Below are positions 26,617 through 35,624 of a DNA stretch of 64,000 nucleotides, in pieces. A model generated the notes under the pieces. It had not been told where the DNA came from and did no database searches. It worked only from the letters and a program-made list of their open reading frames with translations. The position numbers were made by a program, and so were the translations under genes. Numbering within the stretch: the first letter of the stretch is position 1; each line of letters starts with the position of its first letter. The DNA is from Tritonibacter litoralis (lineage in GTDB: Bacteria > Pseudomonadota > Alphaproteobacteria > Rhodobacterales > Rhodobacteraceae), in NCBI RefSeq assembly GCF_009496005.1, contig NZ_WIBF01000003.1:186001-250000 (forward strand), written 5' to 3'.

Positions 26617-27369
26617 TTACGTGGATGCGCCCTTTGTACTTGCCGTCGCGTAATTCACGCTCAGATCTCTGTCTGACAGGCTCCAGCTCCAGAGTATGGG
26701 ATTAAAAACAAAGCCTTTGCGGTCAACCGGCGACATTCCGGACTGTGAAAGTAGATCAAACAGCTCATCTGGGGTGATGAATTTTGACCATTCATGGGTG
26801 CCGCGCGGCAGCCAGCGCATGATCACTTCGGCCCCGACAATTGCCATCGCATAGCTTTTGGGATTGCGGTTGATGGTCGAGCAAATCTGCAGGCCGCCGG
26901 GACGCAAAAGGGTGTGGATCGCGGTCAAATAGCTGAGCGGGTCCGCCACATGTTCGACGACCTCCATGTTCAGAACAACATCGAACTGCTCGCCTGCTTC
27001 GGCCAGGGCTTCGGCGGTTGTGTGACGGTAATCAATGTCCAATCCGGATTGTTCGGCATGTAGGCGGGCAATCGGTAGGTTCTTCTCGGCAGCATCCGCG
27101 CCAACGACGGTGGCACCCAGCCGCGCGACAGGCTCGCTCAGAAGGCCACCACCGCAGCCGATATCCAGGATGCGCAGGCCTTCGAAAGGGTTCGAACTGT
27201 TGAGATCGCGATCAAATTCAGCAGCAATTTGACCGGTGATGTAATCCAATCGACAGGGGTTAAGCATATGAAGAGGCATGAATTTTCCATTTGGATCCCA
27301 CCATTCGGCAGCCATGGCCTCAAATTTTGCGATCTCAGACGGATCAACCGTGGTGTGAGGCGCTTGCAT
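26617..27369 (-). CDS. ubiG: Ubiquinone biosynthesis O-methyltransferase
   Basis: Catalyses both O-methylations in ubiquinone synthesis. 250 residues. SAM motif I is [14 protein letters not shown] (~67-80). The family opening ([29 protein letters not shown]) and [10 protein letters not shown] match UbiG well. Divergent from pip with about 50 bases between the start codons, and with a long structured 3' tail before its terminator. Confidence 0.95.
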   Translation of the reverse strand: MQAPHTTVDPSEIAKFEAMAAEWWDPNGKFMPLHMLNPCRLDYITGQIAAEFDRDLNSSNPFEGLRILDIGCGGGLLSEPVARLGATVVGADAAEKNLPIARLHAEQSGLDIDYRHTTAEALAEAGEQFDVVLNMEVVEHVADPLSYLTAIHTLLRPGGLQICSTINRNPKSYAMAIVGAEVIMRWLPRGTHEWSKFITPDELFDLLSQSGMSPVDRKGFVFNPILWSWSLSDRDLSVNYATASTKGAST

Positions 27370-27418
27370 TCCTGTCTCCGTATGTTCTTTTACCTATAAG
27401 ACGTTATATAGGCCTGTA

Positions 27419-28399
27419 ATGGACAAATACCCTGACCAAAAGCGCGCAGTGCAATTTCTTTACCCGCCGATCGAACCCTTTGATCAGCGCATGCTGGATG
27501 TTGGTCAGGGCCACCGGGTTTATTTTGAGCAATCCGGCAATCCTGATGGCATCCCCGTCATCGTCTGTCACGGCGGCCCCGGTGGCGGCAGCAGCCCGGC
27601 GATGCGGCGGTATTTCGACCCGCAGGTTTACCGCGTAATTCTGTTTGATCAACGGGGCTGTGGACGGTCGCGGCCCTATGCATCCTGCGAATCCAACACG
27701 ACCTGGCATCTGGTCGAAGATATGGAAGCGATCCGGCGCACGCTTGGGATCGAGAAATGGATCCTGTTTGGTGGCAGCTGGGGAGCCACATTGGCGCTGG
27801 TCTATTCGCAGTCACATCCCGGTCGGGTGACCCATATTGTTCTGCGTGGCGTTTTCCTGATGACGCAGACGGAATTGGACTGGTTCTACAGCGGTGGGGC
27901 AGGGCGGTTCTGGCCGGAAACATGGGCGCGTTTTATCAGCCTGGTGCCCGAGGATGAGCGCGATGACATCATTGCCGCCTATCACCGGCGTTTGTTTTCC
28001 GGCAACCGCAGCGAAGAAATCCGATTTGGCCGGGCATGGTCTGCATGGGAAAACGCACTGGCCTCGATCGCATCAAACGGCGTATCGGGAGAGCCGCCCA
28101 GCGAATACGCGCGGGCCTTTGCCCGGCTGGAAAACCACTACTTTATGAACAAAGGGTTTCTGGATTTCGATGGTCAGATCCTCGCCAATATGAGCCTGAT
28201 CTCTCATATCCCCGGCAAAATCATTCAGGGGCGCTATGATATGATCTGCCCGCCGCAAGCGGCCTGGCGGCTGAGCGAACTGTGGCCAAACGCCGATCTT
28301 GTGATGGTGCGCGATGCCGGTCATGCTCTGTCAGAGCCGGGAATCAGCAAAGAGCTGGTCCGGGCCATGGACAGTATCGCTGAGGAAGACCTGGAATGA
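27419..28399 (+). CDS. pip: Proline iminopeptidase
   Basis: Alpha/beta hydrolase (peptidase S33) releasing N-terminal proline from peptides; cytoplasmic. 326 residues, family length. Nucleophile S120 in FGGSWGATLALVYSQSHP. The oxyanion segment is VCHGGPGGGSSPAMRRYFDP. The charge relay is completed near the C-terminus (RYDMICPP, DAGHALSE). The stop overlaps the start of a truncated solute-binding protein. Confidence 0.93.
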   Translation: MDKYPDQKRAVQFLYPPIEPFDQRMLDVGQGHRVYFEQSGNPDGIPVIVCHGGPGGGSSPAMRRYFDPQVYRVILFDQRGCGRSRPYASCESNTTWHLVEDMEAIRRTLGIEKWILFGGSWGATLALVYSQSHPGRVTHIVLRGVFLMTQTELDWFYSGGAGRFWPETWARFISLVPEDERDDIIAAYHRRLFSGNRSEEIRFGRAWSAWENALASIASNGVSGEPPSEYARAFARLENHYFMNKGFLDFDGQILANMSLISHIPGKIIQGRYDMICPPQAAWRLSELWPNADLVMVRDAGHALSEPGISKELVRAMDSIAEEDLE

Positions 28400-29232
28400 A
28401 CCGCCTGGACCGCCGTGCGCTTTTTACATCGGGTGCCGCTGCTGCCTTGTTGGCCGCAACGGGCACATCGGTGCATGGAGCGCCGAAATCCGGCGGGACG
28501 CTGCGGCTTGCCCTGCCACGGGACGGTGGCATGATGGCGGATCTTGCGCGCTGGGCCAGCCACGATGCTTTGGTTGAAATCGGGCCCGACGGTGTTTTGC
28601 GCGGTGAACTTGCTGCAGCCTGGCGCAGCGATGCAACCGCACGGCAATGGTGGTTCGACCTGCGACGCGATGCGCAATTCCTCTCGGGGCGCGATGTGTC
28701 CGTGTCGGATGTGGTGGCGTCGCTCAAGCGGGGGCTTGATGGTGTTGCGGCGGTGGAGGCTGAAGGCGCGGCCCGCATTGCCATCACGCTTTGCATTGCC
28801 AATCCGCATTTCCCTTATTTGCTGGCATCCGCCGATTTTGCCATCACCGAAGGCGGTGTGGATCTGGCGGCGCTGGATCAGCGCACCGGCAGCGGGTGTT
28901 ATCAGATCACCCGTGCCAATGCAGATCGGGACTTCCGGGCCGAACGGCGCCGGGACCATTACAAGGACGCGCAATCCGGTTGGTTTGATGCGGTCGAAGT
29001 GACGGTGATACCGGATCCCAAAATCCGGGCGGAGGCCCTGCGTGATGGGTTTGTCGATGTAGCAGCCTTTCCGGCCGCACAAATGTTGCGGGACCGTCGC
29101 GACCTGACCTTTCACCCCTCGGTCGAGGATATGCAGCTGGTCGCCCATCACGGCGTTGGCGTCCCCCGAGTCATCGGTCGCGCCGCAGCTTTGGATGATG
29201 CGCGCCTGCTTGAACGTTGGTGGATGGTCTGA
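28396..29232 (+). CDS. Half-length SBP_bac_5-like solute-binding protein
   Basis: 278 residues, roughly half the ~500-540 residues usual for peptide/nickel ABC solute-binding proteins. Residues 1-32 look like a Tat-type signal (NRLDRRALFTSGAAAALLAA...VHGAPKSG). GGTLRLALPRDGG, WWFDLRRDAQFLSGRDVSVSDVVASLKRG and GSGCYQITRAN match the first lobe of the family, after which the protein runs out quickly. There is no permease or ATPase nearby and it is translationally coupled to pip (ATGA). It may be a stand-alone binding protein for peptides linked to Pip, or a decayed transporter component that is still read in frame. Confidence 0.7.
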   Translation: MNRLDRRALFTSGAAAALLAATGTSVHGAPKSGGTLRLALPRDGGMMADLARWASHDALVEIGPDGVLRGELAAAWRSDATARQWWFDLRRDAQFLSGRDVSVSDVVASLKRGLDGVAAVEAEGAARIAITLCIANPHFPYLLASADFAITEGGVDLAALDQRTGSGCYQITRANADRDFRAERRRDHYKDAQSGWFDAVEVTVIPDPKIRAEALRDGFVDVAAFPAAQMLRDRRDLTFHPSVEDMQLVAHHGVGVPRVIGRAAALDDARLLERWWMV

Positions 29233-29297
29233 CCTCGCCAGATTCGCCAATACACTTGGTGGGTTAGGCGGATAATCTGCCAAAGCAGAGGTTTTCC

Positions 29298-29326
29298 TTG
29301 CAGACTCGGGGGGAAACCCCTATATC
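29298..29326 (+). promoter_or_regulatory. Candidate sigma-70 promoter of the rimP-nusA-infB operon
   Basis: TTGCAG (29298-29303), 17-base spacer, TATATC (29321-29326), predicting a start near 29333. The spacing is ideal and both boxes are close to consensus. It lies upstream of the leader terminator. Confidence 0.6.
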
Positions 29327-29381
29327 ACGTCTCAACAGCGGCACGTCGGGCTTAGGTTCGAAGTACCACCGGTAAAGACAG

Positions 29382-29404
29382 ACGGGCCGCGCGCCCGTTT
29401 TTTT
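29382..29404 (+). terminator. Leader terminator (attenuator-like) before rimP
   Basis: ACGGGC (29382-29387) pairs with GCCCGT (29393-29398), followed by TTTTTTT. It sits between the candidate promoter and the rimP start codon 16 bases further on, so an uninterrupted transcript must read through it. That is the layout of an attenuator; the leader is about 70 bases long. Confidence 0.65.
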
Positions 29405-29419
29405 GTGTTTGGACACCCT

Positions 29420-30013
29420 ATGACCAATGATCTGATTGCCAAAGCCGCCATTGATCGGCGCCTGGCCGAAATCATCTCTCCGGTGATTGAGGACCTGGGG
29501 TATGAGCTGGTGCGTATTCGCCTAATGTCAGGCAAGACAACAATCCTTCAGGTGATGGCAGACAAGCCTGAAGGTGGTATCGAAGTGGACGATTGCGCGG
29601 AGATTTCCAATGCAATCAGCGCCACAATGGATGTCGAAGACCCGATCCTGGATGCCTATACGCTTGAAGTTTCAAGCCCCGGTATCGACCGCCCGCTGAC
29701 CCGCCTGAAGGACTTTGACATGTTTGAAGGCTATGAGGCAAAGCTGGAAACCACCGAGCTGATTGATGGCCGTCGTCGGTTCAAAGGCGAGTTGGCCGGG
29801 ATCGAAGGAAATGAGGTGCTGATCAATATTCCGGAACATGGTGAGACGGTCACCATTGGTCTGGAGTTTGATTGGCTGAGCGATGCCAAACTGGTGCTGA
29901 CCGATGATTTGATCTCGGAAATGCTGCGCCAGCGCAAGGCGGCAGGAACTTTGAACGAAGACGCATTCGACGAAATTGAGACCGAAGAAGGGTCCGAAGA
30001 GGAGACGAAGTAA
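29420..30013 (+). CDS. rimP: Ribosome maturation factor RimP
   Basis: Assists 30S subunit assembly. 197 residues from the ATG at 29420 ([14 protein letters not shown]). Family motifs are [34 protein letters not shown] and [14 protein letters not shown]. The acidic tail ([15 protein letters not shown]) resembles that of alphaproteobacterial homologues. The stop overlaps the nusA ATG by one base (TAATG), the standard rimP-nusA arrangement. Confidence 0.95.
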   Translation: MTNDLIAKAAIDRRLAEIISPVIEDLGYELVRIRLMSGKTTILQVMADKPEGGIEVDDCAEISNAISATMDVEDPILDAYTLEVSSPGIDRPLTRLKDFDMFEGYEAKLETTELIDGRRRFKGELAGIEGNEVLINIPEHGETVTIGLEFDWLSDAKLVLTDDLISEMLRQRKAAGTLNEDAFDEIETEEGSEEETK

Positions 30014-31629
30014 TGGCGATTACCTCTGCAAACCAGCTCGAGCTGTTGCAAACCGCCGAGGCCGTGGCGCGTGAGAAAATGATCGACCCCGGTCTGGTGG
30101 TTGAGGCCATGGAAGAGAGCCTCGCCCGGGCGGCCAAAAGCCGTTACGGCTCTGAGATGGACATCCGCGTCTCGATCGACCGCAAAACCGGTCGCGCCAC
30201 CTTTACCCGTGTGCGCACCGTTGTGGATCCTGAAGAGCTGGAAAACTACCAGTCGGAAATGACGCCAGAGCAGGCCAAGCAATATATGTCCGACCCGCAG
30301 GTTGGTGACACTTTTGTTGAGGAAATCCCGCCGGTTGAGATGGGCCGGATCGCGGCGCAGTCTGCGAAACAGGTGATCCTGCAGAAGGTGCGCGAAGCCG
30401 AGCGTGACCGTCAGTACAATGAATTCAAAGATCGCGCTGGCACTATCATCAATGGACTGGTGAAACGTGAAGAATATGGCAATGTAATCGTGGACGTAGG
30501 TGCCGGCGAAGCCATCCTGCGCCGCAACGAAAAGATCGGTCGCGAAGCATATCGCCCGAACGACCGTATCCGCTGCTTTATCAAAGACGTGCGCCGCGAA
30601 CAGCGTGGCCCGCAGATCTTCCTGAGCCGCACCGCGCCGGAATTTATGGCTGAGCTGTTCAAGATGGAAGTGCCGGAAATCTATGACGGTGTGATTGAGA
30701 TCAAAGCTGTCGCTCGTGACCCCGGTTCGCGTGCCAAGATCGCGGTTCTGTCTTTTGACGGCTCCATTGATCCGGTAGGTGCCTGTGTGGGTATGCGTGG
30801 TTCGCGCGTGCAGGCCGTTGTGAACGAGCTGCAGGGTGAAAAGATCGACATCATCCCGTGGAACGAAGATCAACCGACTTTCTTGGTGAACGCGCTGCAA
30901 CCGGCCGAAGTGTCCAAAGTTGTTCTGGACGACGAAGCGGGCAAAATCGAGGTTGTGGTTCCCGAAGAACAGCTGAGCCTGGCCATTGGCCGCCGCGGTC
31001 AAAACGTGCGTCTGGCGTCGCAGCTGACCGGTCTGGACATCGACATCATGACTGAGGCGGAAGAATCCGCCCGCCGTCAGAAAGAGTTCGAAGCCCGCAC
31101 CGCGCTGTTTATGGACACGCTGGATCTGGACGAATTCTTTGCGCAGCTTCTGGTATCAGAAGGCTTCACCAACCTGGAAGAAGTTGCCTATGTCGAGCTG
31201 GACGAACTGTTGGTCATCGATGGTGTGGATGAAGGCACCGCCGAAGAGCTGCAGGCCCGTGCGCGCGATTATCTGGAAGCCCAGGCCAAAGCCGCACTGG
31301 ATGCGGCTCGTGCCATGGGTGTCGAAGACAGCCTTATTGAATTTGACGGTCTGACACCCCAAATGGTGGAAGCCCTGGCCAAGGACGGCGTAAAATCGCT
31401 TGAAGATTTTGCCACCTGTGCCGACTGGGAACTGGCCGGCGGCTGGACCACAGTGGACGGTCAGCGGGTCAAAGACGACGGTATTCTGGAACCTTTCAAC
31501 GTCAGCCTCGAAGATGCGCAGGATCTGGTTATGACCGCCCGCGTGATGCTGGGTTGGGTCGATCCGGCTGAGCTGGAAGCGGCGGACGAAGACGCCGAAG
31601 ATACTGAAATTGAAGAGGGTGAAGCCTGA
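30013..31629 (+). CDS. nusA: Transcription termination/antitermination factor NusA
   Basis: 538 residues. N-terminal RNAP-binding domain (ANQLELLQTAEAVAREKMID), S1 domain (~135-200, VKREEYGNVIVDVGAGEAIL), two KH domains (VGACVGMRGSRVQAVVNEL; SLAIGRRGQNVRLASQL), and a C-terminal extension with acidic helix-hairpin repeats (~350-538) ending in a very acidic tail. Binds RNA polymerase and controls pausing, termination and antitermination. Expression is probably affected by the leader terminator before rimP. Confidence 0.97.
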   Translation: MAITSANQLELLQTAEAVAREKMIDPGLVVEAMEESLARAAKSRYGSEMDIRVSIDRKTGRATFTRVRTVVDPEELENYQSEMTPEQAKQYMSDPQVGDTFVEEIPPVEMGRIAAQSAKQVILQKVREAERDRQYNEFKDRAGTIINGLVKREEYGNVIVDVGAGEAILRRNEKIGREAYRPNDRIRCFIKDVRREQRGPQIFLSRTAPEFMAELFKMEVPEIYDGVIEIKAVARDPGSRAKIAVLSFDGSIDPVGACVGMRGSRVQAVVNELQGEKIDIIPWNEDQPTFLVNALQPAEVSKVVLDDEAGKIEVVVPEEQLSLAIGRRGQNVRLASQLTGLDIDIMTEAEESARRQKEFEARTALFMDTLDLDEFFAQLLVSEGFTNLEEVAYVELDELLVIDGVDEGTAEELQARARDYLEAQAKAALDAARAMGVEDSLIEFDGLTPQMVEALAKDGVKSLEDFATCADWELAGGWTTVDGQRVKDDGILEPFNVSLEDAQDLVMTARVMLGWVDPAELEAADEDAEDTEIEEGEA

Positions 31630-31654
31630 TATCCAGGCTTTGGGAGTGTATTGA

Positions 31655-32275
31655 ATGGGTCGCGCAGGCGTCAAAAAAGAACAGGTCGACGGGGGCGAAC
31701 GTAAATGTTTGGCTACCGGAGAGGTCCAGCCCAAACAGGGTCTGATCCGCTTTGTTCTGAGCCCGGATATGGAAGTTTTCCCGGATGTTCTGGGGAAACT
31801 GCCGGGCCGTGGCGTCTATGTCTCGGCCCATCGTCCCGCGCTGGAAACGGCGATCAAAAAGAAACTCTTTGCACGGGGCTTTAAGTCTCAGGTAAAGATG
31901 CGCGATGACCTTATTGCTGAGGTCGACACGCAAGTTGCACGGCGTTTGGTTGATCTGATCAGCCTCGCACGTAAGTCCGGTCAGGCGATCTCGGGGTACG
32001 AGAAGGTCAAAGACTGGCTGATGAAAGAAGAAGCAAGGATCCTGTTGCAAGCGTCTGACGGGTCTGCGCGTGGAAAGTCCAAACTGAGCACACCTTATAA
32101 GGGAAAGTTTGTCGGTTGCTTAACGGCAAATGAGCTTGGGATGGCATTTGGACGCGAAACTGTCATACACGCGGCCCTCGCCTCTGGTGGACTCAGCAAA
32201 CGTGTTGTAGAGGAAGCGCAACGACTGCAAGGGTTGCGCGAAGCGAAGGGCGGCACGGGCCGCACGGAAGGATAA
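31655..32275 (+). CDS. YlxR-YlxQ fusion: RNA-binding protein
   Basis: 206 residues. The N-terminal ~90 residues are a YlxR (DUF448) domain ([20 protein letters not shown] ... [12 protein letters not shown]). The C-terminal ~100 residues resemble an L7Ae/YlxQ RNA-binding domain ([20 protein letters not shown]). In Firmicutes these are two genes between nusA and infB; here they are one protein in the same place. YlxR-type proteins bind RNA, including RNase P RNA, so a role in RNA processing or ribosome biogenesis is likely. Confidence 0.85.
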   Translation: MGRAGVKKEQVDGGERKCLATGEVQPKQGLIRFVLSPDMEVFPDVLGKLPGRGVYVSAHRPALETAIKKKLFARGFKSQVKMRDDLIAEVDTQVARRLVDLISLARKSGQAISGYEKVKDWLMKEEARILLQASDGSARGKSKLSTPYKGKFVGCLTANELGMAFGRETVIHAALASGGLSKRVVEEAQRLQGLREAKGGTGRTEG

Positions 32276-32283
32276 AGAGCTTT

Positions 32284-34791
32284 ATGAGCGATAATGACGG
32301 CAAAAAGACATTGGGTTTGCGTGGTTCTCGTCCTGGGAACGTGAAACAGAGTTTCAGCCACGGGCGGACCAAGAATGTCGTGGTGGAAACCAAACGCAAG
32401 CGCGTCGTGGTTCCCAAGCCGGGCGCCGGAAAGTCAGGTGGTGGTGTTGGCGGCTCGGGTGATGCATCGCGTCGCCCCGCAGGCATTTCTGATGCAGAAA
32501 TGGCACGCCGTCTAAAAGCTCTGCAAGCGGCAAAAGCCCGCGAAGCAGAAGAAGCCGCACAGCGCGCAGCCGAAGAAAAAGCCCGCGCCGAAGAGCGTGA
32601 GCGTCGCCGTGCCGAGGCCGAGGCGAAAGAACGCGAACAGCGTGAAGCTGAAGAGCGTGCCCGCCAGAAGGCGGAAGAGGAAGAGCGCAAGCGTGCCGAA
32701 GCTGCCGAGGCTCAGAAACGCGCCGCCGCGCAGGCCGCCGCTGCTGCTGAGAAGAAAAAGGCCGAACCCGCAGCCGCTGCTGGTGCAGGTGCCGCGCGCC
32801 CAAGCCCGGCCTCAAAACCGGCTGGTGCTGCAACTCCGCGCAAGTCTGATCGCGAACGCGAAGAGCGTGGCCGCGGCAAAGGTCGCGACGAAGGCCGCCG
32901 TTCCGGTAAGCTGACGCTGAGCCAGGCGACAGGTGGCGAAGGCGGACGTCAGCGTTCGGTTGCATCCATGCGCCGCAAGCAGGAACGCGCCCGTCAAAAG
33001 GCAATGGGAACGGTTGAGCGTGAAAAGGTTGTTCGTGACGTTCAGCTGCCCGAGGCAATTGTCGTGTCCGAGCTTGCCAACCGTATGGCAGAGCGCGTTG
33101 CAGATGTCGTGAAATCGCTCATGAACATGGGCATGATGGTTACGCAGAACCAAACCATTGACGCTGACACCGCTGAGCTGATCATCGAAGAATTCGGCCA
33201 CAAGGTTGTCCGCGTGTCTGATGCCGACGTTGAAGATGTGATCCAAGACGTTGATGACACAGACGAGGATCTGCAGGACCGTCCGCCAGTGATCACCATC
33301 ATGGGCCACGTTGACCACGGTAAAACCTCGCTTCTGGACGCAATCCGCAACGCCAAAGTTGTGGCTGGTGAAGCTGGCGGCATTACCCAGCACATCGGCG
33401 CCTATCAGGTGAAAACCGATGATGGCGTGACACTGTCGTTCCTGGATACTCCGGGCCACGCGGCCTTCACCTCGATGCGCTCTCGTGGCGCGCAGGTGAC
33501 GGATATTGTTGTGCTGGTTGTGGCAGCCGATGACTCGGTCATGCCGCAAACGGTCGAGGCGATTGCCCACGCCAAGGCGGCGGGTGTTCCGATGATCGTT
33601 GCGATCAACAAAATCGACAAACCGGCTGCGGATCCAAACAAAGTGCGCGCAGAACTGCTGCAGCACGAAGTGATCGTGGAACAGATGTCTGGCGACGTTC
33701 AAGACGTTGAAGTGTCTGCACACACCGGCCAAGGTCTAGATGCTCTGCTGGAAGCAATTGCGTTGCAAGCGGAAATTCTGGAACTGAAAGCCAACCCCGA
33801 TCGCGCGGCCCAAGGTGCCGTGATCGAGGCACAGCTGGATGTGGGCCGTGGTCCTGTGGCTACCGTTCTGGTCCAAAAAGGCACACTGCGCCAAGGCGAT
33901 ATCTTTGTTGTCGGTGAGCAATACGGTAAGGTCCGTGCGCTGATCAACGATAAGGGTGAACGCGTCAAAGAGGCGGGCCCATCGGTTCCGGTTGAGGTTC
34001 TGGGTCTCAATGGCACGCCTGAGGCGGGTGACGTTCTGAACGTGACCGCAACCGAAGCGCAGGCGCGTGAGATCGCGGAATACCGCGAACAGGCCGCCAA
34101 GGATAAGCGCGCCGCAGCCGGTGCAGCGACCACGCTGGAGCAGCTGATGCAGAAGGCAAAAGACGACGAGAACGTCTCGGAGCTGCCGATCCTGGTTAAG
34201 GCGGACGTTCAAGGTTCTGCTGAAGCGATCGTTCAGGCGATGGAGAAGATCGGCAACGACGAGGTGCGCGTGCGCGTTCTACACTCGGGCGTTGGTGCGA
34301 TCACCGAAACCGACATTGGTCTGGCCGAAGCCTCCGGTGCACCGGTTATGGGCTTTAACGTCCGTGCCAACGCATCCGCGCGGAACACCGCCAACCAAAA
34401 GGGTGTTGAGATCCGTTATTACTCGGTGATCTATGACCTGGTGGACGACGTAAAAGCGGCTGCCTCTGGTCTGCTGTCTGCCGAGATCAAAGAGAACTTT
34501 ATCGGTTACGCGACGATCAAGGACGTGTTCAAAGTATCCAACGTCGGCAAGGTTGCCGGCTGTCTGGTTACCGAAGGTGTGGCGCGCCGCTCTGCTGGTG
34601 TGCGCCTACTGCGCGACAACGTTGTGATCCACGAAGGCACGCTGAAAACCCTGAAGCGCTTCAAAGACGAAGTGGCCGAAGTTCAGTCTGGTCAGGAATG
34701 TGGTATGGCGTTTGAGAACTACGATGACATTCGCGCCAACGACGTGATCGAGATCTTTGAGCGCGAAGAAGTCAAGCGGACGTTGGACTGA
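32284..34791 (+). CDS. infB: Translation initiation factor IF-2
   Basis: GTPase that brings fMet-tRNA to the ribosome. 835 residues. The N-terminal third (~1-250) is a low-complexity, highly charged Ala/Glu/Arg/Lys region. The G domain starts at GHVDHGKTS (~341-349), with DTPGHAAF and NKID following, and then domains II-IV. The RBS lies 8 bases after the ylxR stop. A strong terminator follows, so rbfA and truB, often next in this operon, are not part of the unit here. Confidence 0.97.
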   Translation: MSDNDGKKTLGLRGSRPGNVKQSFSHGRTKNVVVETKRKRVVVPKPGAGKSGGGVGGSGDASRRPAGISDAEMARRLKALQAAKAREAEEAAQRAAEEKARAEERERRRAEAEAKEREQREAEERARQKAEEEERKRAEAAEAQKRAAAQAAAAAEKKKAEPAAAAGAGAARPSPASKPAGAATPRKSDREREERGRGKGRDEGRRSGKLTLSQATGGEGGRQRSVASMRRKQERARQKAMGTVEREKVVRDVQLPEAIVVSELANRMAERVADVVKSLMNMGMMVTQNQTIDADTAELIIEEFGHKVVRVSDADVEDVIQDVDDTDEDLQDRPPVITIMGHVDHGKTSLLDAIRNAKVVAGEAGGITQHIGAYQVKTDDGVTLSFLDTPGHAAFTSMRSRGAQVTDIVVLVVAADDSVMPQTVEAIAHAKAAGVPMIVAINKIDKPAADPNKVRAELLQHEVIVEQMSGDVQDVEVSAHTGQGLDALLEAIALQAEILELKANPDRAAQGAVIEAQLDVGRGPVATVLVQKGTLRQGDIFVVGEQYGKVRALINDKGERVKEAGPSVPVEVLGLNGTPEAGDVLNVTATEAQAREIAEYREQAAKDKRAAAGAATTLEQLMQKAKDDENVSELPILVKADVQGSAEAIVQAMEKIGNDEVRVRVLHSGVGAITETDIGLAEASGAPVMGFNVRANASARNTANQKGVEIRYYSVIYDLVDDVKAAASGLLSAEIKENFIGYATIKDVFKVSNVGKVAGCLVTEGVARRSAGVRLLRDNVVIHEGTLKTLKRFKDEVAEVQSGQECGMAFENYDDIRANDVIEIFEREEVKRTLD

Positions 34792-34815
34792 TCTGAACAG
34801 CATTAGGAAGTGATG

Positions 34816-34843
34816 AACCCGGCCCTCAGTGCCGGGTTTTTCT
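34816..34843 (+). terminator. Rho-independent terminator after infB
   Basis: AACCCGGC (34816-34823) pairs with GCCGGGTT (34831-34838), seven-base loop, then TTTCTTT. It ends the rimP-nusA-ylxR-infB transcript. Confidence 0.88.
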
Positions 34844-34871
34844 TTGGGCTCAGGAACTGTGAAAAAACCAT

Positions 34872-34901
34872 AAAAAAAGAAGGCGACCAACGGCCGCCTT
34901 C
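34872..34901 (-). terminator. Rho-independent terminator for the 40-codon gene
   Basis: On the minus strand GAAGGCG (34901-34895) pairs with CGCCTTC (34885-34879), then TTTTTTT (34878-34872). It lies 33 bases after the stop of the small ORF at 34935-35057 and faces the infB terminator. Confidence 0.8.
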
Positions 34902-34934
34902 CTTAATCAGTGTGAGTGGTGGTCTTCAAACCAG

Positions 34935-35057
34935 TTAGACTGGTTTGCCTTCGTAAACTTTTTGGCCCACTTTTACAGCGATCTTGCCATTTGGCAGCGC
35001 CCGCAAAAATACACCCTGAACAGACACATAAGTACCCATTGTGATAGTCCGGATCAT
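34935..35057 (-). CDS. Unannotated 40-residue small protein
   Basis: A short ORF that a length cut-off would miss. It begins MIRTITMGTYVSVQGVFLRA and ends KVGQKVYEGKPV. A strong GGGAGGG site lies at the right distance before the ATG at 35057, and a good terminator follows, so the unit has its own start and end signals. The sequence is basic, alternates hydrophobic and polar residues (VSVQGVFLRA, GKIAVKVGQKVYEG) and looks like a small beta-rich fold. No cysteines, signal peptide or membrane segment. No family recognised. The stop codon lies inside a short ACCAGT/ACTGGT inverted repeat. Confidence 0.7.
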   Translation of the reverse strand: MIRTITMGTYVSVQGVFLRALPNGKIAVKVGQKVYEGKPV

Positions 35058-35225
35058 GAAACGCCCTCCCGTTAAGATCCAAAATCGAGAAGTATGGTCT
35101 TGCAGAACCATGCTTTAGGATAGAGATTAACAAAAAGTTCACAAACTAAGCCAGAAAAACTTGTTTCCGATTAAGAAAAAGTCACTTTGAAAACGTAACC
35201 TTCCCGTGAATCCGGAAACAAAAAC

Positions 35226-35624
35226 CTATAGCCAGTCGCGCAGTATAGGAATCAGTGGAATATCGGCCGGGGGCATGTCGTAATTTCGCAGATCACGGGG
35301 AATCACCCATTTGAGCGTCTGCCCTTCTTTGCCTTGCGGGATGCCCTCCCACTTGCGGCAGGCAAACAACGGCATAAGCAGGTGGAAATCATCATAAGTG
35401 TGGCTGGCAAACGTCAATGGTGCCAGACAGGACGACCATGTGTTGATCCCCAGCTCTTCTTGCAGTTCCCGGATCAAGGCCGCCTCAGGGGTTTCGCCAG
35501 GCTCAACCTTGCCGCCCGGAAATTCCCACATGCCAGCCATGGATTTCCCCTCAGGTCGTTGGGCCAGCAAAACACGCCCGTCCACATCAACCAGCGCGAC
35601 CGCTGATACCAATACCGTTTTCAT
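35226..35624 (-). CDS. mutT: 8-oxo-dGTP diphosphatase MutT
   Basis: Cleans oxidised dGTP from the nucleotide pool. 132 residues, MutT length. The opening VSAVALVDVDGRVLLAQRPEGKSM leads into WEFPGGKVEPGETPEAALIR...ELQEELGI, the canonical Nudix box. The ATG at 35624 overlaps the argJ stop (ATGA), so it is the last gene of a PPIase-argJ-mutT operon; the same order is familiar in Rhodobacteraceae. Confidence 0.92.
   Translation of the reverse strand: MKTVLVSAVALVDVDGRVLLAQRPEGKSMAGMWEFPGGKVEPGETPEAALIRELQEELGINTWSSCLAPLTFASHTYDDFHLLMPLFACRKWEGIPQGKEGQTLKWVIPRDLRNYDMPPADIPLIPILRDWL

Noticed and set aside
29731-31002. 423-codon open frame antisense to rimP/nusA
   Set aside because: Overlaps two certain genes and has shadow-frame composition; no family features.
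34903-35142. 79-codon minus-strand frame over the 40-codon gene
   Set aside because: Different frame from the small gene, runs through its ribosome binding site, no start signal of its own.
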